Of a DNA stretch of 64,000 nt, positions 34,797 through 43,932 are shown one piece after another. This DNA is from Phascolarctobacterium sp. (lineage in GTDB: Bacteria; Bacillota; Negativicutes; Acidaminococcales; Acidaminococcaceae): contig JAUNWI010000002.1 of the NCBI GenBank assembly GCA_030540395.1, positions 124,001-188,000 of the forward strand, given 5' to 3'. The notes beneath the pieces were generated by a model that searched no databases, had not been told where the DNA came from, and saw nothing but the letters and a program-made list of their open reading frames with translations. The position numbers and the translations under genes are program-made. The first letter of the stretch is position 1. Every line of letters starts with the position of its first letter.

Positions 34797-36029
34797 ATGT
34801 ACGAGGTTAATAGAGAAAGAGTAAATGCTTTGTTGATGGGCTTGGCCAAGTTCACTGCTTCTGAGGAGGGAGTGACCCGCTTGGCTTATAGCCCCTTGGA
34901 TAAAGAAGCGCAAAATTGGCTGTTAGAGCAGGTGGAGGATTTGCAGCTCAGCATCCGTGAGGATGCTGTGGGGAACGTGTTCTTGCGGCGTGAAGGGGTG
35001 GACAGCGCGCTGCCGCCCGTAGGGTGCGGCAGCCACTTGGACACCGTCATTCACGGCGGTGCCTATGACGGTATGTGCGGCGTGGTCGGCGCGCTGGAAG
35101 CACTGTACATGCTGCGCGACGCGGAGCTGAAGCGCAGCATTGAAGTGCTGATCTTCCGCGCCGAGGAGTCCAGCCGCTTTGGCTTCGCCACCATGGGCAG
35201 CAAGCTGCTCACTGGCGCAGCGACTGTGGCTAAGCTCAGCAAGGGCGGCAAAAAGGGGGACATCTCCTTCGAGGAAGCGCTGCGCCAGTGGGGCTGCGAC
35301 CCGGCGCGAGCCGCTGACGCGATTCTCGCTCCGGGGGCCTATGCTTCCTTCAGCGAGCTGCACATCGAGCAGGGCAAGGTGCTGGAGGAGAAGAACATCC
35401 AAATCGGCATTGTGCACAACATCGCCGCGCCCACCCGCTTCAAAATTCATCTGCAGGGCATGGCCGATCACAGTGGCGCAACGCCCATGGGCATGCGTAG
35501 AGACGCATTAGTGGCCGCGGCTAAGCTGATTTTGGCAGTGAATGAAAGCGCTGAGGACGAAAAGGAGCACGGTACCGTGGGTACCGTGGGCGTAGTAGAG
35601 GTGGAGCCGGGCTCCATCAACGTGGTGCCTGGAGCAGTGACTTTGTGGGTGGATGTGCGCGGCGTGGAGCCTGCCAGCATCAAGCGTACCTTGGAAAACA
35701 TCCAAGCGGAGGCCGAAAATGTGGCTGTCACCGACAGAGTGGGCGTGCGCATCGAAATGCTGACTGCCGACAGTCCTGTGCCCTTGGACAAGACCTTGGC
35801 ATTGCAAACCGAAGGCATCTGCAAGGAGCTAGTCTACAGCTTCCTCCACATGAACAGCGGCGCCGGTCACGACTCCATGCATATGGCGAAAATTGCGCCT
35901 ACCACCATGGTGTTCATCCCCTGCAAGGGTGGTATCAGCCACAATCCGGCAGAGTTTGCCAGCCTTGACGACATCTGTCGCGGCATTACTGTTTTAGCGC
36001 ATATTTTACAAAAAGAAGCCAATAAATGA
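34797..36029 (+). CDS. M20-family amidase, hydantoinase/carbamoylase type
   Basis: A 410-residue zinc amidohydrolase. Metal ligands are seen in GSHLDTV, YDGMCGVVGALE and RAEESSRFG, with HIEQGKVLE, DHSGATPMGMRRDA (dimer domain) and SGAGHDSMHMA. The family includes N-carbamoyl-amino-acid hydrolases, allantoate amidohydrolases and beta-ureidopropionases, all cutting a ureido bond. The neighbouring uracil-type permease makes a ureido product of pyrimidine breakdown a plausible substrate. It lies 81 bases downstream with GAGGAGG before the ATG. Confidence 0.9.
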   Translation: MYEVNRERVNALLMGLAKFTASEEGVTRLAYSPLDKEAQNWLLEQVEDLQLSIREDAVGNVFLRREGVDSALPPVGCGSHLDTVIHGGAYDGMCGVVGALEALYMLRDAELKRSIEVLIFRAEESSRFGFATMGSKLLTGAATVAKLSKGGKKGDISFEEALRQWGCDPARAADAILAPGAYASFSELHIEQGKVLEEKNIQIGIVHNIAAPTRFKIHLQGMADHSGATPMGMRRDALVAAAKLILAVNESAEDEKEHGTVGTVGVVEVEPGSINVVPGAVTLWVDVRGVEPASIKRTLENIQAEAENVAVTDRVGVRIEMLTADSPVPLDKTLALQTEGICKELVYSFLHMNSGAGHDSMHMAKIAPTTMVFIPCKGGISHNPAEFASLDDICRGITVLAHILQKEANK

Positions 36030-36051
36030 ATTAAGTATAAAATATAACTGG

Positions 36052-36090
36052 CGACGCTAGTGAAAAACACCGCCTCTAGCGTCGTTTTTT
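36052..36090 (+). terminator. Terminator after the amidase gene
   Basis: CGACGCTAG and CTAGCGTCG enclose a 15-nt loop and are followed by TTTTTT. Confidence 0.85.
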
Positions 36091-36154
36091 CATCTATAAT
36101 TAAGTTTGTAGGGTATTGCGAATATAAAAAAATATTACTCTTTCGGTATTTTAT

Positions 36155-36310
36155 ATAATGGGCGAGCATCAAAAGCTAAAAAAAATCTAAGAAGACACTT
36201 GTATAATATAGATTGAGTAAGATTAGTTATCGTGCTTTTTGTTGGGTTGCTTTAGTTAATGTTTTAGCAAAGAATTCCCAAGAGAATAAGAGAAGGGACT
36301 TGATGGAACG
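36155..36310 (+). promoter_or_regulatory. Promoter/leader interval of the tad pilus locus
   Basis: Two TATAAT hexamers occur (about 36155-36160 and 36202-36207) without good -35 boxes, suggesting an activated promoter. About 100 nt of leader follows before cpaB. No ORF is visible. Confidence 0.4.
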
Positions 36311-37117
36311 ATGCGTAAGCTGTCTCCCAAGGTGCTGCTGATTTTGGCAGCAGTTTTGAGTGTTATATGTGGCATTATGATATATTCTTATTTGTCCAAG
36401 GCTGAGCCCAAGGAAGAAAAGAAAAATACAAAATCCGTAGTGGTGGCGGCCATGGACATTGCTCCTGGCACTGTCCTTACGGACAAGATGGTGCGCTTGG
36501 AGCTGGTGCCCAATAATTTGGCTCAGCCCGATGCCTTGCGCACTCTGCCCGATGCAGTGGGTAAAACCATCCGTATGCCGGTGAATTCCGGTGACCAAAT
36601 TACCAGAAAACGCCTGAATGGCAATGGTATGAGCAATACCTTTGTCAACAGCATTCCTAAGGATAAACGGGCTGTAACCTTCAGCGTAGACGATATCAGC
36701 GGCGTGGCCGGTTTCATCCGTCCCTCTACCCGCATTGATGTGGTGTGCATCCAAGGTGCCAAGAATGGCTTGCCCTCCGTGGGTAGGTTGGTGCTGCAAA
36801 ACGTTTTGGTTTTGGCCGTGGGTAGCACGGATATGAATTCCGTGAACAGCGCCAAAAAGAACGAGGCTGCTAGAAGCTTAACCTTGGCTTTGGACCCCAG
36901 AGAGGCCATCCAGCTGCGTATGGCTCAGCAGGAGGGGAAGGTTTCCTTTATGCTGCGCCCGGCTAAGCCCACTGAAGAAGAGTTCTATGGAGCTACTGTA
37001 GTGGGTGGCGGTGGCATGGCACCCGCAGCTCCCGCTGCCGGTGGTGGTGAGGGCGTGGTGCGTCCCTCTGCCAATCATGGTGTGACTGTAATTCGCGGCA
37101 CCAATATTAGTCGCTGA
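36311..37117 (+). CDS. cpaB: Flp pilus assembly protein CpaB (RcpC)
   Basis: A 268-residue periplasmic protein with one N-terminal membrane helix (8-28) and a SAF domain (VVVAAMDIAPGTVLTDKMVRLELVP, then GDQITRKRL), typical of CpaB/RcpC, which works with the secretin. The C-terminal tail is Gly/Pro/Ala-rich. First gene of the tad cluster; the secretin gene follows 21 bases on. Confidence 0.92.
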   Translation: MRKLSPKVLLILAAVLSVICGIMIYSYLSKAEPKEEKKNTKSVVVAAMDIAPGTVLTDKMVRLELVPNNLAQPDALRTLPDAVGKTIRMPVNSGDQITRKRLNGNGMSNTFVNSIPKDKRAVTFSVDDISGVAGFIRPSTRIDVVCIQGAKNGLPSVGRLVLQNVLVLAVGSTDMNSVNSAKKNEAARSLTLALDPREAIQLRMAQQEGKVSFMLRPAKPTEEEFYGATVVGGGGMAPAAPAAGGGEGVVRPSANHGVTVIRGTNISR

Positions 37118-37138
37118 GACGGACATGGAGGAGCTTGA

Positions 37139-38437
37139 ATGATGAAGATATTGAAAACTCTTGTTGGCTTGCTTCTGTGTTGTCTGCTGTGGACGGGTTC
37201 TGTCTTTGCGGCTGAAAGATTGCAGGTTGGTGTCAATCGTTCTAATATTTATTATGGTGGTGGCGTGACCCAGGTGGCCATTGCCAACCCCGAAATTGCT
37301 GATGTGGTGATTTTGTCACCTGAACAATATATGCTAGTGGGCAAAAAGGTGGGCTCCACTTCCCTGCATGTGTGGAAGGGCGAGAAATATATGACATTTG
37401 AGGTTGTTGTTAACGGCACTGACCCCGGCATGGCATATTCCATCTCCCAATTAATTGGTTATCCCAACGTGACTGTGAGTGTGTCCGGTGGGCGCATTAT
37501 GCTGGAGGGCATGGTAGAAAACCAATACGAAAGAAATCGCGCTGAAAAGATTGCGGCTAGCTTTGGCGGCGAGGTTATTAACCTTTTGGAAATGACCAAG
37601 CCTAAGCAGGTGCGCATCGAGAGCAGAGTTGTAGAAATTAACTCCAGCAAGGCCAAGGAGCTTGGCATCGCTATTGCCAATAACAGTGAAGATGACAATG
37701 GCAATCCTACCTTGGGTAACCCTGGCTCCTTTGCTTTGGGTCAAAGTGCTAGCAATACCATTGATGGCAATAGTATTTTTGGCTGGTTTGGCTCCTATTC
37801 CGATATTAACGCTCAATTGAACGCTTTGGTAAAAAAGGGCGACGCCAAGATTTTGTCCCAGCCCTATATTATTACCATGAGCGGCGATAAGGCTGAAATC
37901 CTCATTGGTGGCGAAATTCCTGTACCGGTTAACACTGGCGACAACGCTATTTCTGTGGAATGGCGTGAATATGGCATTAAGCTGAACATTGAACCCAACG
38001 TGATGAAGGATAATGCGGTAGATAGCAAAATAGATACTGAGGTTAGCTCCTTGGATTGGTCTTCTGCAATTGCGGCTAATGGCAGTAACGGTAGTAAAAT
38101 TCCCGGTATGCGCTCTCGCAAGGCAACTACTCATGTGCAAATGCGCCCTGGTATGACCATGGCCATTGGTGGACTGATTTCTTCCGATGAAAGCAAGACC
38201 ATTCAAAAGATTCCTCTCTTAGGTGATATTCCCGTTTTAGGACAATTCTTCCGTAGCACAGCTAAGTCCAGAGAACGTCGCGAGATTATTATTCTCCTGC
38301 CTCCTATTCTGGTAGATAGTGATTATAAACCCATTATGTCCGATGAGGCAGCCCGCCTGTCCAAGCTGACGGATAAGCAGGTTTTGGATGGTGAAGTATA
38401 TGAACAACCAAAGTCCAAAAAGAAAAAGAAAAAATGA
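37139..38437 (+). CDS. cpaC: Flp pilus secretin CpaC (RcpA)
   Basis: A 432-residue outer-membrane secretin. It has a signal peptide (to about FAA-ER), an N-terminal pilus-secretin domain (VGVNRSNIYYGGGVTQVAIANPEIADVVILSPEQYML), a BON-like region and the secretin beta domain with EIPVPV, GIKLNIEPNV and GDIPVLGQFFRS. A secretin requires an outer membrane. ATG 37139 and 37142 are both compatible with GGAGGAG. The Lys-rich C-terminus overlaps the next gene. Confidence 0.93.
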   Translation: MMKILKTLVGLLLCCLLWTGSVFAAERLQVGVNRSNIYYGGGVTQVAIANPEIADVVILSPEQYMLVGKKVGSTSLHVWKGEKYMTFEVVVNGTDPGMAYSISQLIGYPNVTVSVSGGRIMLEGMVENQYERNRAEKIAASFGGEVINLLEMTKPKQVRIESRVVEINSSKAKELGIAIANNSEDDNGNPTLGNPGSFALGQSASNTIDGNSIFGWFGSYSDINAQLNALVKKGDAKILSQPYIITMSGDKAEILIGGEIPVPVNTGDNAISVEWREYGIKLNIEPNVMKDNAVDSKIDTEVSSLDWSSAIAANGSNGSKIPGMRSRKATTHVQMRPGMTMAIGGLISSDESKTIQKIPLLGDIPVLGQFFRSTAKSRERREIIILLPPILVDSDYKPIMSDEAARLSKLTDKQVLDGEVYEQPKSKKKKKK

Positions 38438-39218
38438 GGATGTCAAGGGCTCTGTCTTCACCTTCTTCAGCACTGCTTCCGCGGTAGGCAAAACCGTTTT
38501 GGCGGTGAACTACGCTGCTGATTTGGCGGAGCGCGGCTACAAGGTGTGCTTGGCCGATTTGGATTTGCAGTTTGGTGATGTGTGCAACTATTTGGGCATC
38601 AAGCCCACCCAGACCTTCTTCGATTATTATGAGCAGGAGGAGAACAAGCGGGACACGGCCAGCTGCATGACAGAAACCCAATTTGGCTTTGAGGTTTTGG
38701 CAGCCCCCTTGGAGGTGGACGAGGGCTTCATCATCGATGCAGAAACCATCGTGGAGGCCATCAACCAGCTGCGGGATGATTATGATTACATCCTGCTGGA
38801 TACCACCACGGGCTTTACCGGAATTAGTATGGCCATTTTGGAGCAAACCGATGTGCTCTATTTGCCCTGTGTGGTGGATTTCATTCCTTCCATCAAGGAT
38901 TTGAAAATTGGTTTGGATACACTGCACAAGCTGCAATTTGATTACCAGAGGGTGCGTTTGATTTTGAACCGCAACAAGGCGGAAACCCAAATCAGCACTA
39001 AGGATGTGGAAGCGCTTCTTGGTCGCCCCTTCCAATATTTCATCAGCAATGATTACCAAGGGATTATGCAATCCATCAAGGAGGCCAAGCCCGTGGTGCT
39101 CACTGAAGCCCCCAATAAGCTAGCAGATGAGATTAGCGACATGGTCAGTGAGGAGCTGGGTGAAAAGGAAGAAACCAGTGGCGGTATCAGTAGCTGGTTT
39201 GGCAGTTTGTTTAAATAA
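38400..39218 (+). CDS. ParA/MinD-like ATPase of the tad locus (first CpaE-like copy)
   Basis: A 272-residue P-loop ATPase. The Walker A is STASAVGKTVLAVNYA, deviating from the usual KGGVGKT by Ser-Ala before Val; switch II-like LLDTTTGFTGIS and ADLDLQFGDV are present. No receiver domain is attached, unlike the next gene. In tad systems CpaE-like ATPases localise the secretin and pilus at the pole. It overlaps cpaC by 38 bases. Start 38400 or 38388 cannot be resolved. Confidence 0.85.
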   Translation: MNNQSPKRKRKNEDVKGSVFTFFSTASAVGKTVLAVNYAADLAERGYKVCLADLDLQFGDVCNYLGIKPTQTFFDYYEQEENKRDTASCMTETQFGFEVLAAPLEVDEGFIIDAETIVEAINQLRDDYDYILLDTTTGFTGISMAILEQTDVLYLPCVVDFIPSIKDLKIGLDTLHKLQFDYQRVRLILNRNKAETQISTKDVEALLGRPFQYFISNDYQGIMQSIKEAKPVVLTEAPNKLADEISDMVSEELGEKEETSGGISSWFGSLFK

Positions 39219-39265
39219 GCATTTTACTTTATAATAGATATTATCTTTGAGTGAAGGTCAATACT

Positions 39266-40384
39266 ATGGTACAAAAAATTCGAGTGTGCATCTGGGATGA
39301 TGACAACGAAAACCGGGCAGGCATGCTGCGGGTGTTGGGCAACCTGGAGGAGTATCAGGCAACTGAATATCGTAGTGGTGCCGGTGGTATTGATAATTTG
39401 GTAGCCTTGCGGCCGCAAATTTTGCTCTTGGACGTGGATTATACCATTGCCCAGCCGGAAAAGCTGGCGGCGGAGCTACGCAAAACCATGCCGAACCTAA
39501 AGCTGGTGGCTATGGGCAAGCGTTGGGATGAAAATTCCCGGGAAATGTACAAGGATATGGGCTATGACGCATTGCTGCTCAAGCCCTTGGATGTAGAAAG
39601 CTTCCAAATAGCCATGCAAACAGCCTTTGCTGCCAAGGTAAGGCTGGGAAGCAATTGCGAGGTGCTCAGCTTCTTTAGCCCCAAGGGCAAGAGCGGGCGC
39701 ACTACGCTGATTGTTAACTTGGCTTTGGCCTTAGCCCGCGTTAGCGGCGAAAAGGTGGGCATCATTGATGCGGAAACCAATTTTGCTGATATGGATGCCT
39801 TCCTGAATTTGAATCCCCGCAGTACCATTGTGGAAGCACTGCGCGATTTGAGTTATTTGACCTCCGGAACACTGGAAAAGTATTTTGAAGAGGTCAGCGA
39901 CAAGGTTTTCGTGCTGTGCGGTGCCACGAGCCCCCAACAGGCTGCCTTTGTGGAGCCGGAGGGCCTGACCAAGCTTATCAATTTAGCAAGGCCCAATTAC
40001 CGCTATATTTTGGTGGATTTGGCGCCGGGCTTTAATCCTATTAGTATTGCTGCCGCCGAGGCCAGTGAAAGGGTTTATTTGACCACTATGGCCGGTGGCA
40101 CCTTTGAAATCAAGCATTTGCAGCGGGCTATGGAAATTTTCCGCTCCCTTGATAATTGGCAGCAGCGGGTGGGCTGTGTTATCACTCGTATGGCCCCCGA
40201 TGTGCGCCGAGCCAAGGAGCTGGAGGAGCAGATTGGTTGCCCTGTAACCTTGATTCCCAACGAATATTTGCTTTGCTCCGAGGCGGCCAACAATGGTCGT
40301 ATGGCGGTGGATATTGGCAGTGGCTCGCCCCTGACCCAACAAATCGACCGCATGGCCTTTGCTATTCACGGCGAAGGGCGGTGA
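39266..40384 (+). CDS. cpaE: CpaE-type ATPase with N-terminal receiver-like domain
   Basis: A 372-residue protein. Residues 1-125 form a receiver-like fold (CIWDDDNENRAGML, ILLLDVDYT, ALLLKPLDVESF); the rest is a ParA ATPase with SPKGKSGRTTLIVNLALALA and IDAETNFADMDAFLNL. The Walker A has Ser-Gly-Arg in place of Gly-Val-Gly-Lys, so it lacks the standard Lys and may be a weak or non-hydrolysing partner of the previous ATPase. ATG 39266 follows GAAGGT. Confidence 0.88.
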   Translation: MVQKIRVCIWDDDNENRAGMLRVLGNLEEYQATEYRSGAGGIDNLVALRPQILLLDVDYTIAQPEKLAAELRKTMPNLKLVAMGKRWDENSREMYKDMGYDALLLKPLDVESFQIAMQTAFAAKVRLGSNCEVLSFFSPKGKSGRTTLIVNLALALARVSGEKVGIIDAETNFADMDAFLNLNPRSTIVEALRDLSYLTSGTLEKYFEEVSDKVFVLCGATSPQQAAFVEPEGLTKLINLARPNYRYILVDLAPGFNPISIAAAEASERVYLTTMAGGTFEIKHLQRAMEIFRSLDNWQQRVGCVITRMAPDVRRAKELEEQIGCPVTLIPNEYLLCSEAANNGRMAVDIGSGSPLTQQIDRMAFAIHGEGR

Positions 40385-40388
40385 GCAG

Positions 40389-41366
40389 ATGCTGTTAATT
40401 AGTCTTGTAGCCGCACTGGTCATTTTTCTGGTGTTTTTGGCTATTTATAATTACACTACCCAAAGCAGTGCTCAGGTTAGCCGGCGCGTAAAGCGCATTG
40501 GCCAAGTCAATCGCCAGCGGGCGAGCACCCATGGTGGCGATAGCTTTTGGGAGGACTTTACGAAAAGCCCTGTGAGCACCTGGGCCAGGGCTGGCGCCGA
40601 CCGCTTTGGCAAGTTTTTCCCCAAGAAGGCTTGGTTTGAAATGCACACGGAGCGGGCAGGCTTGCCTGTGACGGGTGGCGAATATGCAACCATCACTTTT
40701 TTCGGTGGCTTGTTTTGGTTCTTTATGATGCTTCTCGCTTCGGGTGATATCGTTCGAGGCGCTTTGCTTTGTATTGCATGGTGGCTGATAGCTAGCTATT
40801 ACCTGTATCGTCTTGGTGCGAAACGCATGAAGCTCTTCAACGACCAACTGGGTGATGCTATAGTTATGATGAGTAATGCCGTCAGAGCAGGCTTCACTTT
40901 CCAGCAGGCCATGGATATTGTTTCCCGGGAAATGAATGACCCCATTGCTACTGAATTTAGTAGAGCCATTAACGAAGTACAGCTGGGGGTTCCACTGGAA
41001 GAGGCTTTAAACTCTATAAGCAAGCGTATCTCTAGTGATGACTTTGATTTGATTGCTACGGCGGTGGTTATTCAAAGGCAAGTTGGTGGTAATTTAACTC
41101 ACATCTTGGATACAGTAGGCAATACGATTCGAGACAGGATTAGGCTACAAGGTGAGATTAGAACACTCACTGCTGAAGGTATAATGAGCGGTTGGATTGT
41201 CGGCTTGATGCCTTTTCTTGTGAGTGCTCTTATGCTTATGATTAATAAGCACTACTTTGATGCTCTGCTTCAGGAAGATTTTGGAAGAGTGTTGCTGATT
41301 TTTTCATTAGTGAGTGAGTTGATTGGTGCTTTCATTATCAAGAAGATAGTTGATGTTAGGATATGA
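40389..41366 (+). CDS. tadB: Tad pilus inner-membrane platform protein TadB
   Basis: A 325-residue type II secretion F-domain protein. Hydrophobic helices occur at about 2-20, 105-145 and 270-325; the cytoplasmic domain (LFNDQLGDAIVMMSNAVRAGFTFQQAMDIV, GVPLEEALNSIS, DTVGNTIRDRIRLQGEIRTLTAEG) matches TadB. It forms the assembly platform with TadC. From about 40850 the sequence is more AT-rich than the upstream part. Confidence 0.9.
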   Translation: MLLISLVAALVIFLVFLAIYNYTTQSSAQVSRRVKRIGQVNRQRASTHGGDSFWEDFTKSPVSTWARAGADRFGKFFPKKAWFEMHTERAGLPVTGGEYATITFFGGLFWFFMMLLASGDIVRGALLCIAWWLIASYYLYRLGAKRMKLFNDQLGDAIVMMSNAVRAGFTFQQAMDIVSREMNDPIATEFSRAINEVQLGVPLEEALNSISKRISSDDFDLIATAVVIQRQVGGNLTHILDTVGNTIRDRIRLQGEIRTLTAEGIMSGWIVGLMPFLVSALMLMINKHYFDALLQEDFGRVLLIFSLVSELIGAFIIKKIVDVRI

Positions 41367-41429
41367 CGCTTAGGCGCTTATCATATAGTTTTCATTATTT
41401 TTTATTATTATTTTTAAGGAGGAATGAAG

Positions 41430-41657
41430 ATGTTACTTCAAATCAAAAATTTCCGTTTCTGGATGAAGGCCAAGATGGGTCAACGTGGTGCTGCTATCAC
41501 TGAGTATGTTGTTCTGTTGGCTTTTGTGTGCGTAATCGGTTATGCACTGCTTGATAGCACTGACAATGGTTTGACCAAGTCTATTGGAGCTGTGATTAAG
41601 AAAGTAACGGAAATGCTTGGAGACGCAGAAACTACTGCTACCAAAAAATCTAGCTGA
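41430..41657 (+). CDS. Flp-type pilin, copy 1
   Basis: A 75-residue pilin precursor. Basic N-terminus (MLLQIKNFRFWMKAKMGQRG) then AAITEYVVLLAFVCVIGYALL, the type IVb pilin hydrophobic core with Glu at +5 if cleaved after Gly; the rest is a short amphipathic tail. ATG 41430 fits AAGGAGG better than 41424. Followed by a strong tandem hairpin, suggesting it is made in excess. Confidence 0.85.
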   Translation: MLLQIKNFRFWMKAKMGQRGAAITEYVVLLAFVCVIGYALLDSTDNGLTKSIGAVIKKVTEMLGDAETTATKKSS

Positions 41658-41663
41658 TTTTTC

Positions 41664-41730
41664 CTTGCTTTTTACACAGTGCATTGCACTGTGTAAAAGC
41701 AAGCTAGCATGATTTCATAGCTTGTTTTTA
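41664..41730 (+). terminator. Tandem hairpins between the two pilin genes (attenuator)
   Basis: First hairpin: CTTGCTTTTTACACAGTGC pairs with GCACTGTGTAAAAGCAAG with one bulge. Second: AAGCTA...TAGCTT followed by GTTTTTA. They would reduce transcription of downstream genes or protect the pilin mRNA's 3' end. Confidence 0.65.
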
Positions 41731-41770
41731 CATGGTGCAATTTTGATGGGAATTTAACAAGGAGGTTGCC

Positions 41771-42016
41771 ATGTTAGATTTCCAACAAACAAAAATTGGC
41801 AAGCTGTTGGATGAAAAGGGTAGCGCAATGGTAGAGTATGCCATTTTATTGGCTTTTATCGCAGTCGTTGCTGTGGCCTTTGCTACCGAATTTTTGATGG
41901 ATGAAGAGGCTTGGCAAAATAATCAAGCTAAGCCAGGCAATTTAGCAAGTGCAGTTAGGTGGATAATTTATGACATACGAAATCTATTTGTAGTCATAAC
42001 GAATATGCTACCGTAA
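41771..42016 (+). CDS. Flp-type pilin or pseudopilin, copy 2
   Basis: An 81-residue protein with KGSAMVEYAILLAFIAVVAVAFATEF, the canonical Flp core with Glu five residues after the putative cleavage Gly. The C-terminal half is longer and different from copy 1, so it may be a minor pilin. AAGGAGG precedes ATG 41771. Confidence 0.85.
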   Translation: MLDFQQTKIGKLLDEKGSAMVEYAILLAFIAVVAVAFATEFLMDEEAWQNNQAKPGNLASAVRWIIYDIRNLFVVITNMLP

Positions 42017-42039
42017 CGATTAACAAAGGAAGTGTGGGC

Positions 42040-42483
42040 GTGAATAATAACAATCGGGGAACAGCAATTATAGAGTTTGTTATCGTAATGCCCCTTTTCT
42101 TTTTGATGCTCTTTGGCATGCTGTATGGGGGCATCATGCTCCATGACTACAACGGCCTCAACGAGCTAACCCGTGCGGCGGCTCGCGCCGGAGCCATCGA
42201 GCAAACGGATGACGACACTAAAGAAGACGAAAATAATGCCGAGAGTCCTACTAAAAAAGTTGCTCGCATCAAAAAGTTCATCACCGACAATGGCAACAAC
42301 TATATGCTGCTGTATTCAGTTGATAACAATACCATTACTGTGACAGACGATCAAAAAATCAACGAAGAGGACGCCATCGTTGTCTCCGTCAGCGCCAATC
42401 GCACTGACGATATTCCTTTGATAGTGGAAGATTTGCTGCCGCAAACCATCTCCAGCAGCATGAGCATGCGCATCGAAAAATAA
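42040..42483 (+). CDS. TadE-like pseudopilin
   Basis: A 147-residue protein starting NNNNRGTAIIEFVIVMPLFFLMLFGMLYGGIML, the TadE signature (G-x-A-x-x-E-F). An acidic linker follows and then a soluble domain. TadE proteins are minor pilins needed for fibre assembly and processed by the TadV peptidase. GTG 42040 lies 7 nt from AAAGGAAG; GTG 42034 is too close. Confidence 0.85.
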   Translation: MNNNNRGTAIIEFVIVMPLFFLMLFGMLYGGIMLHDYNGLNELTRAAARAGAIEQTDDDTKEDENNAESPTKKVARIKKFITDNGNNYMLLYSVDNNTITVTDDQKINEEDAIVVSVSANRTDDIPLIVEDLLPQTISSSMSMRIEK

Positions 42484-42525
42484 GCAAGATTATTAATACT
42501 AAACAACCCTTGGGAGGCTTGGAGC

Positions 42526-43923
42526 ATGTCCCTGTTAGAAAGATTAAATCGCAAAAACAAAAAATACATCGCCCAACAGGCAGCAGGACAAACCTCTAAG
42601 CAGACCCATGGCTCCACTGGCTTTTCCACCTCCGCTGACGAAGCCCGCGAGGCTGCTTACCAAACAGTCAAGGCCGAAATCCACGCTCACATCATCGACG
42701 AAATGCCTGATGAGCTGCAGCGTGTTATTAACAGTGCCAATGCGGACCCCAAGGAGCTGCGCCGTTTGGTGGAGGGCATGTGTGCCGACGCCATCAAGGA
42801 GAATCCCTTTGCCATTCCACTGGGCGACAGGGAGCGCCTGATTGAAGAATTAATCAGCGAAATCTTGGGCCTTGGTCCCATCGAGCCCCTGCTCAAGGAT
42901 TCCAGCGTCACCGAAGTCATGGTCAATGGACCTGACTCTATTTATATTGAACGCAAGGGTCGCTTGCAAAAAACCGATGTGCGCTTTCGTAATAGCGAGC
43001 ATTTGATGCACATCATCGATAGAATCGTTTCCGCTGTTGGTCGTCGCGTGGACGAAAGCAGTCCCATGGTTGATGCACGCTTGGCTGATGGCAGCCGTGT
43101 CAACGTCATCATTCCGCCCCTGTCCTTGGTTGGTCCTTGCGTGACCATTCGTAAATTCTCCAAGGACGTTTTGACCGTGGACAAAATGATTGAATTTGGC
43201 TCCTTTGATAAGCGCATGGCCGAGTTTTTAGAAAACTGCGTGCGGGGCCGTTTGAATATTGTGGTTAGCGGTGGTACCGGCTCCGGCAAAACCACCCTGT
43301 TGAATGTTCTGTCCAGTTACGTGCCTTCCACAGAGCGCATCGTTACCTTGGAGGACTCGGCGGAGCTGCAGCTGAAGCAGGACCACGTGGTAACCTTGGA
43401 GACACGCCCTCCCAACATCGAAGGCGAGGGTGAGGTCACCATGCGCGATTTAGTGCGCAATGCTTTGCGTATGCGTCCTGACCGCATCATCGTAGGCGAG
43501 TGCCGTACTGGCGAAGCACTGGATATGCTGCAGGCCATGAACACGGGCCACGATGGCTCCATGACCACGGCCCATGCCAATAGCGCTCGCGATGCTTTGA
43601 GTCGTTTGGAAACAATGGTGCTCATGAGCGGTATGGAGCTGCCCTTGCGCGCCATTCGTAGCCAAATCGCTTCCGCTGTGGACATCATCGTGCAAATTGC
43701 TCGTCTGCGCGACGGCAGCCGTAAAATTATCAATATTGCAGAAGTAACTGGCATGGAGGGGGACATCATCACCCTGCAGGACCTGTTCTACTTCGAAAAC
43801 CATGGCCTAGACAAGGATGGTCGCATGACCGGACGCTTTTTATCCTCCGGCCTGCGTCCCCAATGTATCGATAAGCTGGCCATGAATGGCGTAAACTTGC
43901 CGCCAGAATTATTCTTAACCTAG
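42526..43923 (+). CDS. cpaF: Tad pilus assembly ATPase CpaF (TadA)
   Basis: A 465-residue secretion ATPase powering pilus assembly. The N-terminal domain contains [21 protein letters not shown] and [14 protein letters not shown]; Walker A is GGTGSGKT (249-256), the Asp box [16 protein letters not shown], and His box MTTAHANS. Usually followed by tadB-tadC; here tadB is upstream and the pilins and TadE intervene. Confidence 0.96.
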   Translation: MSLLERLNRKNKKYIAQQAAGQTSKQTHGSTGFSTSADEAREAAYQTVKAEIHAHIIDEMPDELQRVINSANADPKELRRLVEGMCADAIKENPFAIPLGDRERLIEELISEILGLGPIEPLLKDSSVTEVMVNGPDSIYIERKGRLQKTDVRFRNSEHLMHIIDRIVSAVGRRVDESSPMVDARLADGSRVNVIIPPLSLVGPCVTIRKFSKDVLTVDKMIEFGSFDKRMAEFLENCVRGRLNIVVSGGTGSGKTTLLNVLSSYVPSTERIVTLEDSAELQLKQDHVVTLETRPPNIEGEGEVTMRDLVRNALRMRPDRIIVGECRTGEALDMLQAMNTGHDGSMTTAHANSARDALSRLETMVLMSGMELPLRAIRSQIASAVDIIVQIARLRDGSRKIINIAEVTGMEGDIITLQDLFYFENHGLDKDGRMTGRFLSSGLRPQCIDKLAMNGVNLPPELFLT

Positions 43924-43932
43924 GAGCTCACC

